DNA of 64,000 nucleotides. Origin: Streptomyces sp. NRRL F-5126 (lineage in GTDB: Bacteria; Actinomycetota; Actinomycetes; Streptomycetales; Streptomycetaceae). Shown here in pieces: positions 1 through 7,541 of the stretch. The position numbers and the translations under genes were made by a program. Position 1 is the first letter of the stretch, and every line of letters begins with the position of its first letter. Below the pieces are notes generated by a model. The model ran no database searches. It was not told the DNA's origin and saw only the letters and a list, made by a program, of their open reading frames with translations. Location: the NCBI RefSeq assembly GCF_000721265.1, contig NZ_JOFZ01000005.1, positions 124,001 through 188,000 of the forward strand. The letters run 5' to 3'.

Positions 1-69
1 GCTGTCGGCAGCCTTGAGCACCAGTCGTGTGCCGTCGTTGGAGACGGCCACGACACGCAGTTCGGGCAT
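1..69 (-). CDS. sepH: SepH cell-division protein, N-terminal fragment
   Basis: The first 23 codons of a minus-strand gene that runs off the left edge. The translation begins MPELRVVAVSNDGTRLVLKA, which I recognise as the N-terminus of the actinobacterial DUF3071 protein SepH. SepH is known to bind FtsZ through a helix-turn-helix region and to stimulate Z-ring assembly during sporulation septation. A strong ribosome binding site (GGGAGG) lies 5 nt upstream of the ATG, which fixes this start. Only the start of the DUF3071 domain is inside the window, so the FtsZ-binding and C-terminal parts cannot be checked here. Confidence 0.85.
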   Translation of the reverse strand, partial: MPELRVVAVSNDGTRLVLKAADS

Positions 70-556
70 GGGAACCTCCCGGGTGGTGCCTGCCGACGTC
101 ACGTGCGTCGCTGCTTCCGCTGGTCGAGTGTGGCCTGCCCGGGTGCAGCCTGCCACAACCTTGCCGTGTTGCCCGGCGTGTCGGGCAGTAGCCCTGGATC
201 GCCGTTATGGCACGGTTACCTGTTTGCGACGCAGAGTGACGTACCTGGTCACTCTGTGCAGCAGGCGCCCGTGCGGTGCAACGGCCCCGCCGGATCGAGT
301 GCCACGTGCGGCCCCCTTCCGAAGGTCCCGGACAACCGCGAGGAGGTCCGGCCCCAGGGCTCCAAACAGTACTCCATTCGGGCCATCCAGGTGGAGGGAC
401 GCGCCGCCCGGGTCCGCCGTGACGCCGCCGCCGCGCCGCGTTCACTCCGCCCACTCGGTGGCACTGTTCACACAATCCGCCGAATCGGAACTCCTCGCTT
501 CGCCCATCTGTCCCTATCTGGTGCAAGCCGTGACAGTCGTTCAAGCAGGGGCCGGG
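70..556. other. Divergent intergenic region between sepH and a membrane protein gene
   Basis: About 490 bases without a convincing gene, although a long open frame crosses it in phase with the downstream gene. The frame lacks recognisable protein character before position 557. The region must hold the promoters of both divergent genes. The only clear structure is the inverted repeat listed at 232-256. Confidence 0.6.
232..256. promoter_or_regulatory. Inverted repeat, possible operator
   Basis: CAGAGTGAC and GTCACTCTG form a perfect 9-bp inverted repeat around a 7-base spacer. It lies in the middle of the divergent sepH intergenic region with no gene ending nearby, so a protein-binding site is more likely than a terminator. 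No binding protein can be named. Confidence 0.4.
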
Positions 557-1453
557 ATGGATCAGAAGCTGGACAGCGGTACGAAACGCTACGACAGCGG
601 GACGAACGGCACGGAACCCAGGGAGAAGCGGATCGACCTGAGCCTGCCGCAGGTGGCCGGCAGCGCACTCGCGGCCATCGCGGCGGCGATCCTGGCCTCG
701 CAGCTCAACGTGTACGGAACGATCATCGGCGCAGGCGTGGTCAGCGTCATAGCCACCTGCGGCGGCTCGGTCTTCCACTACCTGTTCCGCCGCACCGGCC
801 ACCACCTGCGCGGCGCGGCGGACGGCGTGCGGCCGAGGGCGCGCCAGGTCCCCGTGGTGGACGACCGGACCCTGGCCATCCGCAAGGCGGCCGGGCACCG
901 CCCCTCAGCAGGCCACGACGGGCTGCCCGACACCCTGGACGTACTGGACGCGGACTACGGCGAAGCCACCACGCACGGGAAGCGGCGCCGCGGCTGGAAG
1001 CGCCCGGTGCTCACGGCCGTCGCCGTCTTCGCCGTCGCCATGGTCTGCATCACCGGCTACGAGCTGGCCGCAGGGCACGACCTCGCCGGAGACGCCCGCA
1101 CGACCATCGGGTCCGTCGTCGGCGGCGGGGGAGGGGACGACGGCAAGCAGACGCCGTCGACGCCCGCCACCACCCCCTCGGACTCCACCGGCTCAGGCGA
1201 TACGGGCCAGGGCTCCGCCGGCACGGGCGGCGGAGCCGACCCGGCCACGTCGCCGGGCACCGGCGGCGACGGCCGGGGCTCGGCCGACCCGAACGGGCAG
1301 GCCCCGTCGGGCGACCCGTCACCCGGCAGCTCCCAGCAGGGATCCACCGGGCAGACACCCTCCGCGCCCACGCCCACCCCGTCCACGTCCGCCACGGGCA
1401 GTGGCGGCACGCAGCAGGGACCGGACATCGCGCCGAGCGGGGCGGGCGACTGA
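557..1453 (+). CDS. Membrane protein with Ser/Thr/Gly/Pro-rich C-terminal tail
   Basis: 298 residues; not a family I can name. A hydrophobic, Ala/Ile/Val-rich stretch spans about residues 33-70 and may cross the membrane. A clear single transmembrane helix lies at about 155-175 after a Lys/Arg-rich segment, which suggests a cytoplasmic N-terminus and an exported C-terminus. The last 110 or so residues are a low-complexity Gly/Ser/Thr/Pro-rich tail resembling wall-spanning linkers. I chose the ATG at 557 because protein-like sequence starts there; the open frame extends upstream but has no domain content. Neighbours are divergent sepH and a convergent lactone oxidase ending 25 bp away. It might act at the envelope, but function is unknown. 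Confidence 0.7.
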   Translation: MDQKLDSGTKRYDSGTNGTEPREKRIDLSLPQVAGSALAAIAAAILASQLNVYGTIIGAGVVSVIATCGGSVFHYLFRRTGHHLRGAADGVRPRARQVPVVDDRTLAIRKAAGHRPSAGHDGLPDTLDVLDADYGEATTHGKRRRGWKRPVLTAVAVFAVAMVCITGYELAAGHDLAGDARTTIGSVVGGGGGDDGKQTPSTPATTPSDSTGSGDTGQGSAGTGGGADPATSPGTGGDGRGSADPNGQAPSGDPSPGSSQQGSTGQTPSAPTPTPSTSATGSGGTQQGPDIAPSGAGD

Positions 1454-1478
1454 GGCAAGCACCGCCCGGCGCCGGCAG

Positions 1479-2891
1479 TCATTCGCCGAGCACGCGCCGC
1501 AGGTAGTCGTTGGCGAAGACCCGGTCCGGGTCGAGACGGTCCCTCAGGGCCGTGAACTCGCCGAACCGCGGATAGGCGCCGGACAGGTACTCCGCGTCCC
1601 GCGAGTGGATCTTCCCCCAGTGCGGCCTGCCGCCGTGCGCCACCATGATCTTCTCGACGGCCCCGAAGTACGCCTGGTGCGGGGTGCCCCTGTACAGGTG
1701 CACGGCGATGTACGCGCTGTCCCTGCCCGACGCCGTCGACAGGGCGATGTCGTCCGCCGGGGCCGTGCGCACCTCCACGGGGAAGCTCACCCTCAGCGGC
1801 GACGCGTCCACCATTCGCTTCACCTCGCGCAGCGCCGCGGGCGCCGCCGCCCTGGGCAGCGCGTACTCCATCTCCACGAACCGCACCCGGCGCGGAGACG
1901 TGAACACCTTGTAGGGGACATCCGTGTATGTGCGCGCCGACAGGGCACGGCTCGACACCCGGGCGATCGCGGGTATGGCCATCGGCGCCGCGCGGCCCAC
2001 GGAACACGCGACCTTGAACGCCCCGTTGGACAGCAGCTCGTCGTCCAGCCAGCCGCGCAGCAGGCCGGGCGGCGCGGCGGGGCCCTCGCTGCGGTTGTTG
2101 CGCTTGGTGTTGCAGTTGTCCGTGTGGGGGAACCAGTAGAACTCGAAGTGCTCGTTGCCGGCGACGAGCTCGTCGAACTCGGCCAGCACCCGATCGAGCG
2201 GCATCGGCTCCTCGCGCGCCGTCAGCAGGAAGAGCGGCTCCACGGCGAAAGTCACCGAGGTGAGCACGCCGAGCGCGCCGAGGCCGATGCGCGCGCAGGC
2301 GAACACGTCCGCGTTCTCCTGCGCCGAGCAGCGCAGCGTCGAGCCGTCCGCCGTGACCAGCTGCAGGGCGGTGACCTGCGCGGCGATCGACGCGGACGCA
2401 CGGCCGGTGCCGTGCGTACCGGTGGAGATCGCGCCCGCCGCCGTCTGCGCCGTGATGTCGCCCATGTTCGTGAGCGAGAGCCCCGCGCGGGCGAGCGCCG
2501 CGTTCAGGAGCCTGAGCGGGGTGCCCGCCGCGACCGTGACCCTGCCGGCCGCGCGGTCGAGCGCCAGGATGCCGGTCAGCCTGTCGGGTCGCACCAGCAC
2601 GCCGTCGGTGGCCGCGGCGGCCGTGAACGAGTGACCCGTGCCGACCGCCTTCACCCTGAGGCCGTCCTCCGCCGCCCTGCGCACGACGTCCGCCAACTCG
2701 TCGGGCCCGCCAGGGGTGACGGTGCGCGCGGGGCGCGCCGACACGTTCCCTGCCCAGTTGCGCCACGGCAAGGCGGCGGCGGAATCACGCCACGGGGCGC
2801 GCGGCCTCCTGCCCGTCCTGCCCTTCGCGTCCGTCCTGCCCGGGCCGCCCCGCGCCGCCGGGGTGCTCGTGGGGGTTCTGCGGGACTCCAT
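1479..2891 (-). CDS. FAD-dependent sugar-lactone oxidase (D-arabinono-1,4-lactone oxidase family)
   Basis: 470 residues as called. The N-terminal PCMH-type FAD domain contains GTGHSFTAAAATDG and the STGTHGTG segment typical of gulonolactone/arabinonolactone/alditol oxidases. The C-terminal ALO domain includes the HWGK motif that closes over the flavin. The family oxidises aldonolactones or alditols with O2, releasing H2O2; the exact substrate cannot be read from sequence. The start is uncertain. The ATG at 2891 has a GTGAGG ribosome site but overlaps the upstream MFS gene by 107 bp and adds about 40 low-complexity residues. A TTG at 2771 would give the usual family length of about 430 residues but has no clear ribosome site. 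Probably co-transcribed with the MFS gene. Confidence 0.85.
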   Translation of the reverse strand: MESRRTPTSTPAARGGPGRTDAKGRTGRRPRAPWRDSAAALPWRNWAGNVSARPARTVTPGGPDELADVVRRAAEDGLRVKAVGTGHSFTAAAATDGVLVRPDRLTGILALDRAAGRVTVAAGTPLRLLNAALARAGLSLTNMGDITAQTAAGAISTGTHGTGRASASIAAQVTALQLVTADGSTLRCSAQENADVFACARIGLGALGVLTSVTFAVEPLFLLTAREEPMPLDRVLAEFDELVAGNEHFEFYWFPHTDNCNTKRNNRSEGPAAPPGLLRGWLDDELLSNGAFKVACSVGRAAPMAIPAIARVSSRALSARTYTDVPYKVFTSPRRVRFVEMEYALPRAAAPAALREVKRMVDASPLRVSFPVEVRTAPADDIALSTASGRDSAYIAVHLYRGTPHQAYFGAVEKIMVAHGGRPHWGKIHSRDAEYLSGAYPRFGEFTALRDRLDPDRVFANDYLRRVLGE

Positions 2892-4098
2892 CGGCCTCAC
2901 GCCCTTTCCGCCGGGACACGGTGGCCGGCCTGCACAGCCGGCGGTAGCCGGCGACCGCCACCACGGCCGCGGCCGCCCCCGCCACGCCGGGCACCGCGTA
3001 CCCCGCCCGGGCGCCGGCCGCGTCGACCACCCATCCCGCGGCCGACGAGCCGAGCGCGACGCCGACACAGATCCCGGTGCTGGTCCAGGTCATGCCCTCG
3101 GTCAGCGCGCTGCGCGGTACGTGCGCCTCGACCAGGGCCACGGTGGACACCATGGTCGGTGCCACCGTGAGCCCCGCGACGAAGAGCGCCGCGGCCAGGA
3201 GCGGCAGGCTCCCGGCCAGTTGGAGCGGGATCATACTCACGGCCATCGCGCCGACGCCCACGAGCCAGCGCCGCGCGGCCGGCCCCCGCATACGCAGCAG
3301 GCCGAAAACCGCCCCCGCGAGGCAGGAGCCGAGGGCGTACACGGCGAGCACCAGGCTCGCGCTGCTCTTGTGCCCCATCTCGCCGGCGTAGGCGACCGTC
3401 ACCACGTCGACGGAGCCGAAGATCGCCCCCGTCGCCACGAACGTCACCACCAGCACCTGGAGCCCCCGGGAGCGCAGCGCCGAGCCGCCGGTGTGCTCCC
3501 CGGGCGGATGCGGCACCGGCTCCGTCGCGCGCTGGGCGGTCAGCCAGCCCACGCCCGCGAGCAGGAAGACCGCCGAGACGAGCGGGCCTGCCTCGGGGAA
3601 CCACGACGTGGACAGGCCGATGGCCACGATCGGCCCGGCTATGAAGCAGACCTCGTCGACGATCGACTCCCACGCGTACGCCGCGTGCAGCCTGCCGGGC
3701 ACGTTCTGGTGCAGCGCCGCCCACCTGGCACGCACCATCGCGCCGAGCCCCGGAACGCAGCCGCTCGCCGCCGCGAAGACGAACAGCGTCCAGTCGGGGG
3801 CGCCCTGCTGCGTGCACACCAGCAGCCCGGCCAGGGCGGCGACCGAGACCAGCGTGGCGGGCCGCAGCGTCCTGCGCTGCCCGTACCGGTCCACAAGACG
3901 TGACACCTGGGGCCCGAGCGCCGCCTTCGAGAGCGCCATCACGGCGGACAGCGCGCCGGCGAGCCCGTAGCGGCCGGTCAGCTGCGAGATCATCGTCACG
4001 ACGCCGATGCCGGTCATGGACAGCGGCATCCTGCCGAGCAGCCCCGCGGCGCTGAACTTCCAGGCACCCGGCGACGCGAAGATCTCGCGGTACGACAC
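2785..4098 (-). CDS. Major facilitator superfamily transporter
   Basis: 437 residues with about 12 hydrophobic helices and a charged, Gly/Asp/Gln-rich C-terminal tail. The loop after helix 2 carries a VDRYGQRR variant of the MFS signature (D-R-x-G-R-R), and the overall pattern resembles drug/metabolite exporters of the DHA1 type. I chose GTG 4098 because GAGGA lies 7 nt upstream and the protein then begins at a normal cytoplasmic helix leader; longer versions run into the divergent promoter region. It precedes and overlaps the lactone oxidase gene, so the two are probably one operon. Substrate unknown. Confidence 0.82.
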   Translation of the reverse strand: MSYREIFASPGAWKFSAAGLLGRMPLSMTGIGVVTMISQLTGRYGLAGALSAVMALSKAALGPQVSRLVDRYGQRRTLRPATLVSVAALAGLLVCTQQGAPDWTLFVFAAASGCVPGLGAMVRARWAALHQNVPGRLHAAYAWESIVDEVCFIAGPIVAIGLSTSWFPEAGPLVSAVFLLAGVGWLTAQRATEPVPHPPGEHTGGSALRSRGLQVLVVTFVATGAIFGSVDVVTVAYAGEMGHKSSASLVLAVYALGSCLAGAVFGLLRMRGPAARRWLVGVGAMAVSMIPLQLAGSLPLLAAALFVAGLTVAPTMVSTVALVEAHVPRSALTEGMTWTSTGICVGVALGSSAAGWVVDAAGARAGYAVPGVAGAAAAVVAVAGYRRLCRPATVSRRKGREADGVPQNPHEHPGGAGRPGQDGREGQDGQEAARPVA

Positions 4099-4164
4099 GG
4101 CCACGTCCTCGTGGAATGACTCGTCAGGGACGACTCGTAAGGGATGAAAGGCGTCCGTACAGGC

Positions 4165-4170
4165 TACGGT
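4165..4170 (+). promoter_or_regulatory. -10 element TACGGT upstream of the ferrochelatase gene
   Basis: TACGGT fits the actinobacterial TANNNT -10 consensus. It is followed 7 nt later by an in-frame GTG (4178), the spacing of leaderless genes in this window. If transcription starts there, a leaderless form with 15 extra residues is possible as well as the Shine-Dalgarno-dependent ATG at 4223. No good -35 hexamer is seen. Confidence 0.4.
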
Positions 4171-4222
4171 CCTGGCTGTGCCGGTCGCTCCTGAATATCC
4201 GCGCGGTGGCAGGATCGAGGCC

Positions 4223-5350
4223 ATGCCCGACGAGTCAGCCACATCCCCCTACGACGCCCTCCTCCTGCTGTCCTTCGGCGGCCCCGAGGGTCCGGACGAC
4301 GTCATCCCGTTCCTGGAGAACGTGACGCGCGGCCGCGGCATCCCGCGTGAGCGCCTCAAGGAGGTCGGGCGCCACTACTACCTGTTCGACGGGGTCAGCC
4401 CCATCAACGAGCAGAACCGTGCCCTCCTCGCCGCCCTGCGCGAGGACTTCGACGGGCACGGCGTCGACCTGCCCGTCCACTGGGGCAACAGGAACTGGGC
4501 GCCGTACCTGACCGACACGCTCAGGCAGCTGACCGCCGACGGCCGGCGTCGCGTCGCCGTCCTGGCGACCAGCGCGTACGCCTCCTACTCGGGGTGCCGC
4601 CAGTACCGGGAGAACCTCGCCGACGCGCTCGCCACCCTCACGGACGAGGGGCTCACGCCGCCGAGGGTCGACAAGCTGCGGCACTACTTCAACCACCCCG
4701 GCTTCGTGCGGCCCATGGCCGACGGGGTCGTCGCCTCGCTGGCCGACCTGCCCGAGGACGTGCGCGCGGGCGCGCACATCGCCTTCACCACGCACTCCAT
4801 CCCGACCGGCGCCGCCGACACCTCGGGCCCCGAGCCCGCGCACGGCGACGGCGGCGCCTACGTGGCCCAGCACCTCGAAGTCGCCGGTCTGGTCGCCGAG
4901 GCTGTCCGGGAGGCGACCGGCGAGTACCACCCGTGGGAGCTCGTCTACCAGTCGCGCAGCGGCGCCCCGGGCACCCCGTGGCTGGAACCCGACATCTGCG
5001 ACCACCTGGAGACCCTGCACGGCAAGGGCGTGCCCGCGGTCGTGATGGCGCCCATCGGGTTCGTCTCCGACCACATGGAGGTCCTCTACGACCTCGACAC
5101 CGAGGCCAGGGCCAAGGCCGCGGAACTCGGCCTTCCGGTGCGCCGCTCGCCCACGGTCGGCGCCGACCCGCGCTTCGCGGCCGCGGTCCGTGACCTCGTA
5201 CTCGAACGGGCGGCGGCCGAGCGCGGCGAACCGCGCGAGCGGTGCGCGCTCGGCGCGCTCGGCCCGAGCCACGACGTATGCCCGGTGGGCTGCTGCCCGG
5301 CCCGCACCCCGAGGCCCGCCGCCGCGGGCGCCGACAGCCCCTACGCGTGA
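4223..5350 (+). CDS. cpfC: Ferrochelatase (coproporphyrin type)
   Basis: 375 residues. Inserts iron into a porphyrin in haem synthesis; in Actinobacteria the substrate is coproporphyrin [18 protein letters not shown] is the family N-terminus. The TTHSIP motif carries the catalytic histidine (about H191) and SDHMEVLYD carries the partner glutamate (about E286). Cysteines at about 125 (YSGCRQY), 341, 353, 357 and 358 (CPVGCC) match the kind of [2Fe-2S] site known in actinobacterial ferrochelatases. AGGA lies 8 nt before the ATG at 4223; a GTG at 4178 is an alternative leaderless start. It is divergent from the MFS gene and 11 bp ahead of the inositol phosphatase gene, probably in one operon. 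Confidence 0.93.
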   Translation: MPDESATSPYDALLLLSFGGPEGPDDVIPFLENVTRGRGIPRERLKEVGRHYYLFDGVSPINEQNRALLAALREDFDGHGVDLPVHWGNRNWAPYLTDTLRQLTADGRRRVAVLATSAYASYSGCRQYRENLADALATLTDEGLTPPRVDKLRHYFNHPGFVRPMADGVVASLADLPEDVRAGAHIAFTTHSIPTGAADTSGPEPAHGDGGAYVAQHLEVAGLVAEAVREATGEYHPWELVYQSRSGAPGTPWLEPDICDHLETLHGKGVPAVVMAPIGFVSDHMEVLYDLDTEARAKAAELGLPVRRSPTVGADPRFAAAVRDLVLERAAAERGEPRERCALGALGPSHDVCPVGCCPARTPRPAAAGADSPYA

Positions 5351-5361
5351 AGGAGCCCCGT

Positions 5362-6195
5362 GTGAGTGACGTGAGCGGCACGGCCGGTGCACCCGGCGAC
5401 CGGACCCTCGCCTCCGACCTGCTCGCCGTCGCCCTGGAGGCGGCGTCGAGGGCGGGCGCCCTGCTGCGCGACGGCAGGCCGGACGACCTGGCCGTCGCGG
5501 CCACCAAGTCCAGCCCCATCGACGTGGTGACGGAGATGGACATCGCGGCGGAGAAGCTGATCACCGACTTCCTCGCCGACCGCAGGCCCGACGACGGGAT
5601 CCTCGGCGAGGAGGGGGCGAGCAGGGAGGGCACCACCGGCATCCGCTGGGTGATCGACCCCCTGGACGGCACCGTCAACTACCTGTACGGGCTGCCCACC
5701 TGGGCCGTCTCGATCGCCGTGCAGCGCGGCGGCGAGACGCTGGCAGGCGTCGTCGAGGCCCCGATGCGCGCGGAGACCTACCGCGCGGTGCGCGGCGGCG
5801 GGGCACACCTGGGGGAGCACAGGCTCGCGGTGCGCCCCTCGCCCACCCTCGACCAGGCCCTGGTCTCGACGGGGTTCAACTACGTCGCTGACGTACGCGC
5901 CCACCAGGCGGAGGTGGCGCACCGGCTGATCCCCAGGCTGCGGGACATCAGGCGCGCGGGCTCTGCCGCGATCGACCTGTGCGATGTGGCGGCAGGGCGG
6001 CTCGACGGCTACTACGAGCGCGGGCTGCACCCCTGGGACTACGCGGCGGGCGACCTGATCGCGCGCGAGGCGGGCGCGCTGACCGGCGGCAGGCCAGGCG
6101 AACGGCCGCACGACGGGCTCACGGTCGCCGCGTCCCCGGGCGTCTTCGGGCCGCTCCAGGAGCTGCTGGAGGAGTACGGCGCCTGGCACGACTGA
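5362..6195 (+). CDS. suhB: Inositol monophosphatase family protein
   Basis: 277 residues. Mg2+/Li+-sensitive sugar-phosphatase fold. Metal-binding motifs are present in order: GEE at 82-84, DPLDGT at 99-104 and WDYAAG at 225-230. Likely hydrolyses inositol-1-phosphate or related sugar phosphates, which in Actinobacteria feeds phosphatidylinositol and mycothiol synthesis; substrate is inferred from the family only. GTG at 5362 is chosen because AGGAG sits 6 nt upstream; it follows the ferrochelatase stop by 11 bp. A strong terminator hairpin follows the stop, so this ends the ferrochelatase operon. The suhB symbol reflects conserved neighbourhood with the mycobacterial gene and could be replaced by impA. 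Confidence 0.88.
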   Translation: MSDVSGTAGAPGDRTLASDLLAVALEAASRAGALLRDGRPDDLAVAATKSSPIDVVTEMDIAAEKLITDFLADRRPDDGILGEEGASREGTTGIRWVIDPLDGTVNYLYGLPTWAVSIAVQRGGETLAGVVEAPMRAETYRAVRGGGAHLGEHRLAVRPSPTLDQALVSTGFNYVADVRAHQAEVAHRLIPRLRDIRRAGSAAIDLCDVAAGRLDGYYERGLHPWDYAAGDLIAREAGALTGGRPGERPHDGLTVAASPGVFGPLQELLEEYGAWHD

Positions 6196-6242
6196 GCGCA
6201 CGACGTGCGGCGGAGCCCCCTCCGCGAAGCCGCTCACGACAG

Positions 6243-6282
6243 CGAGGGGCCCCGGTGCCTCCCCCGGCACCGGGGCCCCTCG
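6243..6282 (+). terminator. Strong hairpin after the ferrochelatase-phosphatase operon
   Basis: A perfect 17-bp GC-rich stem (6243-6259 with 6266-6282) encloses the 6-base loop TCCCCC. No U-run follows, as is common in Streptomyces. It also lies just beyond the 3' end of the small minus-strand gene at 6325, so it may stop transcription from both sides. Confidence 0.85.
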
Positions 6283-6324
6283 CAAGCACTGCCGCGCGAC
6301 GGCGGCGACGGTGGACGGCCGGGC

Positions 6325-6498
6325 TCACGCCCCGGCCGTGCTCACCTCCACGCCGTGTTCGGCGGCGAGCCGGCGCAGATCGTCCAGCTCCTCCTGCTCG
6401 ACGTCGGCGAGGAAGTCGTCGCCCGCCTCGCGGGCCCGGCTCATCTCGGTCTCGGTGGTCCTTATGCGCTGCAGAAGCCCTGCTGTGAATGCGTCCAT
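6325..6498 (-). CDS. Small conserved acidic helical protein
   Basis: 57 residues beginning MDAFTAGLLQRIRTTETEMS. It is acidic and predicted almost entirely helical (LQRIRTTETEMSRAREAGDD, then EQEELDDLRRLAAEHGVEV), so it may form a short coiled coil or helical hairpin. I recognise it as a small protein conserved in Streptomyces at this position, with no assigned function. The ATG has a G-rich ribosome site (GAGGGGG) about 6 nt upstream. It lies alone on the minus strand between the phosphatase and cutRS, divergent from cutR. Too short for most gene callers, but codon use is normal for the genome. Confidence 0.8.
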   Translation of the reverse strand: MDAFTAGLLQRIRTTETEMSRAREAGDDFLADVEQEELDDLRRLAAEHGVEVSTAGA

Positions 6499-6882
6499 GG
6501 GTGCGCCCCCTCGTCGTGGGTCAGTGGCACGGGGGTGTGCCGACGTGGTGGTCGGGTGGCACGGGATGTGCCGACAAGCGGGTGATCACAAGCCCTCTGC
6601 CTACTGGAAAGCAGAACGCGGGAGGAACAGCCGCGCTCGGGCGTGATCTGAGGTGTGAGGACCTCATCCCCAAGCCGGGCCGACAGGAAACCTCAACCGC
6701 CCCGGCGATGCCGCATATTCCCCGCGGATTCACCCGGGCTCGCCGCCGGGACCGGTGCCGGGGCGGCGGCCCGGCACCGCCTTACCGCCGGTTTATCCGC
6801 GAAAAGGGCAGGATGGGGACGCAAGGACGTGGTGACGCCTGCCCGGGACACGGGCACGGGTCTTGAAGGAAGGATCAGCGAC
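6499..6882. promoter_or_regulatory. Divergent promoter region between the small protein gene and cutRS
   Basis: About 380 bases without a gene. A TGAGGT-N6-ACCTCA inverted repeat lies at 6649-6666, within reach of either promoter, and is a candidate operator, possibly for CutR itself. No clear -10/-35 pair is seen. The cutR ribosome site (AGGAAGGA) is at the right end. Confidence 0.45.
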
Positions 6883-7536
6883 GTGCGCGTACTCGTCGTC
6901 GAGGACGAGCAGCTGCTCGCCGATGCCGTGGCGACCGGACTGCGCCGCGAGGCCATGGCCGTCGACGTCGTGTACGACGGGGCGGCGGCCCTGGAGCGCA
7001 TCGGCGTCAACGACTACGACGTGGTGGTGCTCGACCGCGACCTCCCGCTGGTGCACGGCGACGACGTGTGCCGCAAGATCGTCGAGCTCGGCATGCCCAC
7101 ACGCGTCCTGATGCTCACCGCTTCCGGCGACGTCAGCGACCGCGTCGAGGGGCTCGAACTGGGCGCTGACGACTACCTGCCGAAGCCCTTCGCCTTCACC
7201 GAGCTGACCGCCCGCGTCCGCGCGCTCGGCCGCCGCACGACGGTGCCGCTGCCGCCCGTCCTGGAGCGCTCCGGGATCAAGCTCGACCCCAACAGGCGCG
7301 AGGTCTTCAGGGACGGCGCCGAGATCCAGCTCGCCCCCAAGGAGTTCGCCGTCCTCGAGGTGCTGATGCGCAGCGAGGGCGCCGTGGTCTCCGCCGAGCA
7401 GCTGCTGGAGAAGGCGTGGGACGAGAACACGGACCCCTTCACCAACGTGGTCAGGGTGACGGTGATGACGCTGCGCAGGAAGCTCGGTGAGCCTCCGGTC
7501 ATCGTCACCGTGCCCGGCTCCGGCTACCGGATCTGA
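6883..7536 (+). CDS. cutR: CutR response regulator (OmpR family)
   Basis: 217 residues, the length known for S. lividans CutR. The receiver domain has acidic residues E7/D8, the phospho-acceptor D51 and K101 (PKPF). The C-terminal winged-helix DNA-binding domain runs from about residue 125 to the end (APKEFAVLEVL ... VIVTVPGSGYRI). GTG 6883 has AGGAAGGA 8 nt upstream. The partner kinase follows after 5 bp. CutRS was first described as affecting copper metabolism and actinorhodin production in S. lividans and later linked to extracytoplasmic protein-folding stress; the present function is inferred from that. Confidence 0.93.
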   Translation: MRVLVVEDEQLLADAVATGLRREAMAVDVVYDGAAALERIGVNDYDVVVLDRDLPLVHGDDVCRKIVELGMPTRVLMLTASGDVSDRVEGLELGADDYLPKPFAFTELTARVRALGRRTTVPLPPVLERSGIKLDPNRREVFRDGAEIQLAPKEFAVLEVLMRSEGAVVSAEQLLEKAWDENTDPFTNVVRVTVMTLRRKLGEPPVIVTVPGSGYRI

Positions 7537-7541
7537 CGCCC

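Noticed and set aside
14..556. Upstream extension of the membrane protein frame
   Set aside because: No domain-like sequence, it overlaps the sepH promoter and start, and codon use is irregular before 557.
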